Below are positions 57,296-64,000 of a stretch of DNA of 64,000 nucleotides, one piece after another (the stretch's first letter is position 1; each line of letters opens with the position of its first letter). A program made the translations under genes and the position numbers. Under the pieces are notes generated by a model. That model had not been told where the DNA came from. It made no database searches and saw only the letters and a list, made by a program, of their open reading frames with translations. The stretch is from Agelas oroides (Eukaryota > Porifera > Demospongiae > Agelasida > Agelasidae): NCBI GenBank assembly GCA_949130485.1, contig OX422184.1, positions 18,919,824-18,983,823 of the forward strand, in the 5' to 3' direction.

Positions 57296-58977
57296 GTGAG
57301 GTGCAAATAGCCTCAAACACAAGCTTTCTGCTCCTGGATTTGTCTCGCATGCAATTTAGTTTTCCTCCAAAGCTGCAGGACAATATCTGAAATGGGGAAC
57401 CTGGGTTTGAGGCTAAGGTATAGATGGTGGTGTGGCTTCAGACTTAAAATGTTGCCATGGTGATACCAATTTTGTATGACAATCTTGACAGTCTGAATCA
57501 ACCCAGAAATATGGAAGCTATCAGCTTTATGTTTTTTTTTATAAAAAAAAATTGTGTGTGTCAAACTTTGGTTCTTAAGTATAGAGTAGAGTTCTATGGC
57601 GTATGGCAAAAAGTGATATATGTCATGATGATGTAATGCATTCATGGTTACTGCTAATGCATTCATGGTTACTGCTAGAACTGAGCGGTGCATGTAGAGT
57701 ACAGTACATGTACCTTTCTGAACATTCATTTCCCATGGGATTATGTTGGAGGTCAAGAACGTCACATGGTTGTAGTGAGGGGGTGAAAGCCAGTGGCAAG
57801 GTCATTAAGAAATGCCTCCACTCACCCCACTCCCTGTCTGGCCCTTCCAAAAAATCTCCATATTACATATGTTGCTCGCATCAACACGCTAACAGATTGG
57901 TACTGACCTCCATGCTAAGTGCTTGACCTCCAATACTATATAGTACCGTACGTCTAACTCACACTAATGTATGGGAGTCAATGGGGAAGCCTTGCAGCTG
58001 CACGTAGTTTATAAAAATTTTTACTACAAGTCATGCGGGAATCCGTATCAGGTACTACAAGTCACGTGTGTGCATCTGAACGTGCAATGAGATCGAAGAT
58101 TTGTATTTCCGGTATAGCTTTGTACTATGGTGATACTTATATAATACCATGAATACCAGGTGCTTAAGAAGTAGACATTGCATGTTGAGTGCACAAAGAA
58201 GAGAGGGTAGACATTTTACCCCCCAAGGGTCTAGAGAAGGATTCACATGTAATGAATGAATCAAAAGCAGAAGAGTCAGGGGAAGGAGGATCACCTCGTA
58301 TCCAAGCTCTCACACACCCAGCTTTATCATACTGCGAGCCATTCCCAAGCTTGAAACCAGAAAGGAGCCTGCTTGGTCGCACTCAAAGTAATCAAGCTTC
58401 ATGTACCTGTAGCAAGTTTGCTCCAACTAACCACGTCTAGAAATTGTGGATCAGTGGATCGCAGACTACGTGTGGGCCAAAAATGTGATCCACAAACAAA
58501 GAACAGCTCAACAATAATGTAGCCTCCCAACCCAGTACCACAACCGTGCACTTCCGCACTGTATATATAGTCTGTGACATAGGCGTGTACAGCAGTAGAG
58601 GGTTGGGGGGGAGAAGCATGCACAAAATTTATGATGTGTGGCACCACCACAGTAGAAGCTGAACGTCCGCTTGACGATGGGACTGAGTGGGTTGTTGGTC
58701 GTTCGACGGAATCAGTGGACTCCTGGGCTGTTGCTCCTTCGACTGAATCGATGGACTCCGGGCTGCTGCTCCTTCGAGCGGATGAGTGGACTTCTCTCTT
58801 ATCTTGAGTTACAAAGAATGTCTGATCTACGTACCTAGCTAGCTAGCTGTGGCCGTGTAGATAATAGCATGGCGCCCGCCCCGCGTCCAGGCCAGATGGG
58901 CAGTTTGGGGGGGCGTACGCCCCCTGTGGTACCGCCACTGGTCTGTGATCCGTTTTCAAGACACCCTCTGATTAATG
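57296..58977. other. Introns or spacer; two weak coding-like frames
   Basis: A 20-bp direct duplication (atgcattcatggttactgct) lies at about 57637-57676. The plus frame at about 58189-58440 (DILPPKGLEKDSHVMNESKA) and the frame 58645-58809 (after a CACCACCACAG acceptor, with repeats STESVDS/STESMDS) could be exons. Neither has a recognised domain or a secure second splice site. Confidence 0.25.
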
Positions 58978-59055
58978 CCAGAGCTCCAGTAGTTGGTAGG
59001 AGCATCTGACTGGCATTTATAAGACCCTGGTACAAATTCTGGTGGGATCTCTTTA
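58978..59055 (+). repeat. tRNA-derived SINE relic
   Basis: agctccagtagttggtagga then gcatctgact resembles a tRNA D-arm with an A box, and ggtacaaattc about 35 bp later resembles a B box. The mismatched stems mean a SINE head and not a tRNA gene. Confidence 0.4.
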
Positions 59056-59496
59056 AGTACGCACGCATCCAGTACGTATGTATAGACAGAATATGCAATA
59101 TGTAATGTCTTTCATATAGTAATACCTTGTATGGTACTTTGTATTCCAGGGTCATCAACAAATTTGTCTGGACTACAGAGTGCCTCTATAGCAACAAGGT
59201 AAATCAGTTCTCCTCCATACACTGTGCAGACATGAGTGGACAACATCTCCCTGAAAAGGGGACTTGGTTTTATAATTCACACACTGCACAAGACGCATTT
59301 CAGCCAATACAAAGCCTCCTCAGCTGTGCAGGGAGGGACCACAAAACGACGACTAGTGCATATGCTCATGCAAGAAATATAGTCAGGTGGCTGGCCTTAT
59401 TCGTTGAGTAGCATATCAGGTAGTGTCTCTTTCATTTTCATTTTCAATAAGGCTTTTCAGTTACGTAATCAAAACTGCGCACATCTGTATACTACT
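59056..59496. other. Possible decayed exon copies
   Basis: tattccag at about 59143 is followed by an open stretch to a GTAAAT donor. The segment 59360-59405 resembles the exon at 48760-48807 at DNA level, but the frame is not kept. Probably a decayed paralogue. Confidence 0.3.
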
Positions 59497-59654
59497 GTTG
59501 ATTTCACCTCACTTCGAATGAGCATGGCGTGAGCGTATCAGCGTGTGTATGTTTGTACAAGTACAGGCGTGTACTTGTACTAGTACGCTGAGCGGTAACG
59601 CTCCACACGCTTACGCTTCACGCACACACTCATTCGAAGTGAGGTGAAATCAAC
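59497..59654. mobile_element. 158-bp fold-back element
   Basis: gttgatttcacctcacttcg and its inverse cgaagtgaggtgaaatcaac. The arms continue imperfectly to a centre with gtacttgtac motifs. Confidence 0.85.
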
Positions 59655-59969
59655 GGTAAAACTTGCGCTGTCATCTTAGAGTACAGCTTTATACATGGCA
59701 GTAGATGGAGTATCGATCGAAAACAAACTGGCCTCACAGGTAGTTTAATTTAGCTCTCTTAATTCACAGAGTGGTGGTATTTCGCCCGATTCAACACACA
59801 CTGCAAGCATTCTAAGTGTCTCTTTGCATTCGCTGAGATTGCCATAGAAGCTACCATCTCGTTGTAATTCAACATGGCGGCCGTTTTCCGTTTTCTTTGG
59901 TATACTTTCGTATTCTTAAAAGTGATTACATCATGGAAAACCCTGTATAATTATTGCTATGATCATCAA

Positions 59970-60100
59970 TGTACCGATGAGGCCTGGTATTGGAGGAAAT
60001 GTGTCCTGCGCAGTGAGCGACTTTTTAAAACACATAGGCCTGCCTTTTCTCACTGAGATGTGATTCATTATATTGTTCACTCATGAATAATGAATAAACC
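59970..60100 (+). repeat. Degenerate hammerhead-bearing repeat
   Basis: ccgatgaggcctggtattgg, ggaaatgtgtcctg and the tail gagatgtgattcattatatt match the repeats at 22630, 46220 and 29049. CTGATGA has become CCGATGA, which should abolish a hammerhead core. Confidence 0.55.
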
Positions 60101-60367
60101 ACAATAAACTGTCAAAAGCTGTTAAAACAAAGTACATGTATTGGTTTTGTAGTTATATGCAGGTTTTTTGTGGTGTAGCCTTGTAGGTAAAGACTTATAA
60201 GTGTTACACACATGTGGCATTCCCGGATAGAAATTGACATTGTATATTTTGATGGCATGACTGTGTATAAACCATTGCATTGCTGAAGGTCAGGCTCATG
60301 TATACATTGCTGGCTTTCAAGAAAAATTCGACACACCTCCACTCAAACCAACCAAAACTGAGCCCAG

Positions 60368-60486
60368 TTTCATTGAGTACGCAGAGAAGTTGATCCGTAA
60401 TGAGAAAGCATTTGTCAATGACACGCCCCCAGATGATATGAAGAAAGAGCGGGAAAATTGTATTCCTTCCAAGAACAGAGACTTCA
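60368..60486 (+). pseudogene. Stray exon of a glutamyl-tRNA synthetase (GluRS/EPRS type)
   Basis: FIEYAEKLIRNEKAFVNDTP, then PDDMKKERE, closely matches the cytosolic GluRS region that in animals lies in the glutamyl half of the bifunctional EPRS enzyme. It is bounded by CCCAG and a GTAAGG donor in phases 2 and 1, so it looks like a genomic exon and not a processed copy. A dispersed repeat shared with 10815-10880 lies directly upstream, and no neighbouring GluRS exons were found. It is therefore an exon fragment that was copied or left behind. Confidence 0.65.
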
Positions 60487-61147
60487 GTAAGGGATAGTGG
60501 CAGTTGCCGATCATAACATTGAGATAGCTAAAATGGACAGGAAAGTAGAACAAGCACTGCTATGTGCGGACGGGATGTCCAGTGAATGGCCATTGAAATG
60601 GTGGAACAATCTTACTCTCATGCTTTCTTACGAGGAAAAACGGTCTGGTGAACCAAGTTGAATTTGTTGGGATAGCACACACTCTTGCGACAGTGCAATC
60701 TAGCAACGTTCAAAGTATTTTGCACCAAACTCACTCAGAAAATGTACTGATACCCGAGTAGAGATTGAAAAATTTACTGTTGTAAGGGAAGTGCTACGTA
60801 ATAATTACCGATCTCGCAATCTCATTGGTCGTTACCGCCTTTTGAGAATAGGCTCAAGAAATTCGACTTTGTTCAGCAGACCGTTTCTCGCCGTGAGGTG
60901 CACGTGTGCTGGACACAAGACAAGGACAATCCAAAGTGGCCAGAGTGGACAGTGACAGCAAACTTGGGCACGAGTGACTTTGAGCAGCTGCATACCTCAA
61001 TCACGTTTCACACACGCGTTGCATTGTTCTTCTATTTCAGATGTGAAGTTATGACATTGCGCAACATTTTGTATATACTACTAATGAAATTATGAATGTA
61101 CAGTTTACATAGACCTGCATATGTACATTGTAGTCCTTATGGTCAGT
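60487..61147. other. No firm gene; two open frames
   Basis: A plus frame at about 60490-60660 (ADHNIEIAKMDRKVEQALLC) and another at 60898-61095 (VCWTQDKDNPKWPEWTVTAN) are coding-like in composition but unassigned. Confidence 0.25.
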
Positions 61148-61682
61148 CAGCCTCGCTCCCAGGGTCTTCTTCCCCGTGCCCCGATGAAAGATAAGGGAGA
61201 GCCTGGGAACGAGGCCTTATGGTCAGTCAGCCTCGCTCCCAGGGTCTTCTTCCCCGTGCCCCGATGAAAGATAGGGGAGAGCCTGGGAGCAAGTCCTTAT
61301 GGTCAGTTAGCCTCGCTCCCTGGGTCTTCTTCCCCGTGCCCCGATGAAAGATAGGGGAGAGCCTGGGAACAAGGCTGAAGGTCAGTTAGCCTCGCTCCCA
61401 GGGTCTTCCCTGCATCCCGATGAAAGATAGGGGAGAGCCTGGGAGCAAGGCCTTATGGTCAGTTAGCCTCGCTCCCAGGGTCTTCCCTGCATCCCGATGA
61501 AAGATAGGGGAGAGCCTGGGAGCAAGGCCTTATGGTCAGTTAGCCTCGCTCCCAGGGTCTTCCCTGCGTCCCGATGAAAGATAGGGGAAAGCCTGGGAGC
61601 AAGGACTTATCGTCAGTTAGCCTCGCTCCCACGGTCTTCCCTGCGTCCCACTGAAAGGTAGGGGAGAGCCTGGGAGCAAGGC
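61148..61682 (+). repeat. Seven-unit tandem array of a fold-back MITE
   Basis: Units start at 61148, 61228, 61308, 61387, 61464, 61541 and 61618 (period 77-80 bp). Each unit is itself a hairpin: tagcctcgctcccagggtct ... gagagcctgggagcaaggcc. The early units have a cttccccgtgccc variant and the later ones ccctgcatccc. Confidence 0.95.
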
Positions 61683-61804
61683 CTTATGATCACTAGTGTG
61701 ATGTTGAGTACACAAACTGCAGGCTAATTGTATCTATATGGCTAGTTCAACATAAACTGGTCCTGGACCTACTGAGTTTATTGTTGTTATTTTGTTTGTT
61801 TGCA

Positions 61805-62106
61805 GCCACATATCTTCCACATCAGTTGCCTTAGTGGTGACCTCCAGCCCCACCCCCTCTCCCTCCCCCTCTCCCTCCGCCCCCCCTTCCTCTTCTCTTT
61901 CCCCTCCCCCTTCCCCTTCTCTGTCTTCTTTCCCTTCTCCTTCCCCTTCTCAATCTCACTCTTCCTCCTCATCTTTCCCCTCCTCTTCTCACCCCCCTTC
62001 TCCTTTGCCGACTCCTTCACCATTCTTGGATTCCACTACACCCTACTGTCTCTATCTCCATATTGGACACATGAACATTACGTATGGTACATACATATAC
62101 CTGTAG
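61805..62106 (+). CDS. Possible Ser/Pro-rich exon over a CT-rich tract
   Basis: After an acceptor (tttgtttgcag, 61805) a plus frame reads SSTSVALVVTSSPTPSPSPS and continues Ser/Pro-rich to LDSTTPYCLYLHIGHMNIT, meeting a GTATGG motif at about 62080 and a stop at 62104. It could be a mucin-like stalk exon. The same sequence could equally be an intronic pyrimidine tract with a short exon after it. Confidence 0.25.
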
Positions 62107-62189
62107 AACAGGGTACATGACCTCTACTGGGATACAGTAGGAAGTCAGTTATCTAGAAGTGCTTTGTCATACTTTTCTCCGCTTGTTAC

Positions 62190-62638
62190 TCCTCCTCATC
62201 TTTTACTTTCTCCTCCTCCTTTTCCTTAACTTGCACCTCTTTGTCCTCATTCTTCTCCTCCCCCTCCCCCTCCCCCCTCCTCCTCCTCCTCCTCCTCCTC
62301 CCCCCTCCTCCTCCTTCCCTCCTCCTCCTCCTCCTCCTCCTCCTCCTCCTCCTTCCCTCCTCCTCCTCCCCCTCCTCCTCCTCCCTCTCCCCCCCTCCTC
62401 CTCCTCCTCCTCCTCCTCCTCCTCCTCCTCCTCCTCCTCCTCCCCCTCCTCCTCCTCCCTCTCCCCTCCTCCTCCTCCTCCTCCTCCTCCTCCTCCTCCT
62501 CCTCCTCCTCCTCCTCCTCCTCCTCCTCCTCCTCCTCCTCCTCCCCCTCCTCCTCCTCCCTCTCCCCTCCTCCTCCTCCTCCTCCTCCTCCTCCTCCTCC
62601 TCCTCCTCCTCCTCCTCCTCCTCCTCCTCCTCCTCCAC
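62190..62638 (+). repeat. (TCC)n/(CCT)n pyrimidine microsatellite
   Basis: About 450 bp of almost pure CT, mostly cct triplets, with periodic ccctctcc breaks. Poly-Pro, Ser and Leu frames on plus and poly-Glu, Gly and Arg frames on minus are artefacts. Confidence 0.97.
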
Positions 62639-62667
62639 TGCCACCTCCACACCTTTCTCCCTCTAGC

Positions 62668-62820
62668 TACTAACACCACAAACATCACAGTAACAGGGGA
62701 GGGGTTGAACAAACATTGGTCCAATCATACTGTCTCCAACTGCAGTCCTACTAGCTCCTCCATCAACTATACGCGTGTGTTTGGTATCAATGCAACAGAG
62801 CCTCTGTTCTCCATCAGTGT
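62668..62820 (+). CDS. Ectodomain-like exon rich in N-glycosylation sites
   Basis: Acceptor ccctctag then a plus frame TNTTNITVTGEGLNKHWSNH, then TVSNCSPTSSSINYTRVFGI, ending FSIS at a strong donor AGT|GTAAGT. Six N-x-S/T sites occur in about 50 residues. ITVTGEGLN resembles an IPT/TIG or Ig-like strand, but the match is too short to name a family. It is likely an internal exon of a secreted or membrane receptor on the plus strand, possibly the gene that begins at 57223. Confidence 0.45.
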
Positions 62821-62877
62821 AAGTATATGTAGACAGCAGTACCATAATAAGTGGTAGGATAGCCATGTATATAGTGG

Positions 62878-63126
62878 CAAGAGCACATAAGAACGGGTGG
62901 CTAGAGTAAGAGTGTGTATCTCCGTAAAATTTAAACTGGTTGGAATTCACCACCAGAACTAAAAATAGTAACACGTAGTGCGCATGCTGCGTAGACATAA
63001 GGCATTGTTGCTAAATACTTGACCGGGTGTTCTATTTTTAGTGTGGTTCAATAATTCTGCCCAGACTACGAGCTTCTATTGGAGTTACATGCTCTTACTC
63101 AAGCCACCTGTTCTTATGCGCTCTTG
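62878..63126. mobile_element. Fold-back MITE, AAGAGCGCATAAGAAC family, copy 4
   Basis: caagagcacataagaacggg and inverse. Counted from aagagc, the 9-bp flanks tatagtggc and gatagtggc match at 8 of 9. The element disrupts no visible exon. Confidence 0.85.
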
Positions 63127-64000
63127 ATAGTGGCCAATGAGTGTAGGGTGAAGATAATATTTCTGTGGGGAGTGGTTGTTTTACACACACCAGTGTTGCA
63201 ACTTGTGACACCAACATGGGATATTACCTAGGCTACACCACTGTATCAGAGAGTCGGTAGACTCGCTATGCGGACGTGCAATATATGCAATACTTAGGCA
63301 AAAACATACAAAAGAGATACGTATATGAGCAACATTCTTAGGTAACAAACTTTGAAAATGCATGATAGAGCAGGGAACGATGTAGTCTTTAACCCAGACC
63401 CCCCTTCACAGAGGAAAGGGGGGTCTGGTGAATATAGTTGTACCTCTGTGGAATTTCGGGCGGTACAATCTGATTTGGTACATGTAATTACATGTATCTC
63501 ACCTGGACTGGGCTTCCTTACTGCAAACCACTTAACTTTACTTATCACACTTCCAATTTACTGAAGCCCAGCGAGCAACTTCAAAGGGTTAGCCCAAAAT
63601 CCATAGCAACAGCTAGTCCATGGTGTGAGGATGTACTATATTCCCTTTCCTCTTTGGAGGGGGGTCTGGGTTCGAGACTATAAGATTGTTACTTGGCTTA
63701 ACCCTTTAAACCCTGAATTTTTTCACTTGAGATTATAGTTTTAGCCTAAACATGCCTTTAACACACCATATCTGTCCGAGCTCTGACTCCAAAGCTGAAC
63801 CCAACTCCACTTCCAGCCTTAACAAGTAGACTTGTGACCTTAACCACGCCCACTCATTAACGAACATGCACTGGTCAGCACTCTCGATTGGCAAACACCC
63901 GCTTAGAGCCCAAGAAGCCTTCCCTGCCAGAAATGAACCTCCTGAAAGGTGAGAGTAGCGTTTTCTAAGCCTACTCATGCAGCCAGGCCGAGAATTGGGC
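63127..64000. other. Fold-back element 63389-63681, otherwise nothing recognised
   Basis: tagtctttaacccagacccc (63389) and ggggtctgggttcgagacta (63662-63681) are inverted ends. The flanks do not match. The last 300 bp show no gene. Confidence 0.5.

Noticed and set aside
58978-59055. Functional tRNA gene
   Set aside because: Box-like motifs are present but the arms do not pair well and there is no acceptor stem; called a SINE relic.
61148-61682. CRISPR-like array of palindromic repeats
   Set aside because: No unique spacers, units are directly adjacent, the context is eukaryotic, and units match dispersed MITEs.
62159-62857. 232-aa Leu/Pro/Ser frame and minus-strand poly-Glu frames
   Set aside because: Triplet microsatellite translated; only the final exon-like part after 62668 has normal composition.

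Overview
This is animal nuclear DNA: split genes with GT-AG introns, several dense families of short inverted-repeat transposons, relics of many transposon superfamilies, and no bacterial or organellar signature. The gene content fits an early-branching animal, most likely a sponge, but this is an inference. It rests on a secreted LPD_N lipoprotein without a VWD domain, a tandem-CARD/TPR protein, an ankyrin/nuclease-like/kinase-like protein, mostly short introns, hammerhead motifs and very many fold-back elements. Most listed open frames in this window are shadows or simple repeats.

Layout. 1-1.9 kb (minus): 3' part of an ankyrin + PD-(D/E)XK-like + kinase-like gene that runs off the left edge. 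2-17 kb: repeat-rich DNA with telomere-like repeats, a NotI-site minisatellite, several inverted-repeat transposons, a ~3.3 kb composite element holding a 60-bp hairpin minisatellite, a pogo/Tigger-like element and a broken transposase-like gene (15.2-16.5 kb). 17.3-22.9 kb: copy 1 of a segmental duplication holding a decayed paralogue of an unknown coiled-coil gene, followed by a LINE reverse-transcriptase relic. 23.9-30.7 kb (minus): the best gene in the window, an 11-exon secreted LPD_N lipoprotein (982 aa, complete), with a MULE transposase relic and several MITEs in its introns. 31-37.5 kb: fold-back MITEs and hAT-like elements. 37.8-39.3 kb (minus): a nearly intact Crypton tyrosine recombinase. 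40.1-46.7 kb: copy 2 of the duplication, with the better preserved coiled-coil gene. 47.2-48.8 kb: long CT-rich minisatellite interrupted by a MITE, then a possible exon. 50.85-52.46 kb (plus): single-exon tandem-CARD + TPR gene. 53-64 kb: MITEs, a plus-strand signal-peptide exon (57.2 kb), a tRNA-derived SINE relic, a stray glutamyl-tRNA synthetase exon, a seven-unit tandem array of a fold-back element, pyrimidine tracts and a glycosylated ectodomain-like exon (62.7 kb).

The strongest new observations are two fold-back MITE families that repeatedly show imperfect 9-bp flanking duplications (including one nested insertion), the ankyrin-nuclease-kinase gene, hammerhead-ribozyme-like motifs in a dispersed repeat, a tandem array of alternating hairpins with compensatory changes, and the asymmetric decay of the duplicated coiled-coil gene. 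Introns and exons were assigned by eye from splice sites and phase; no RNA or homology search was available.
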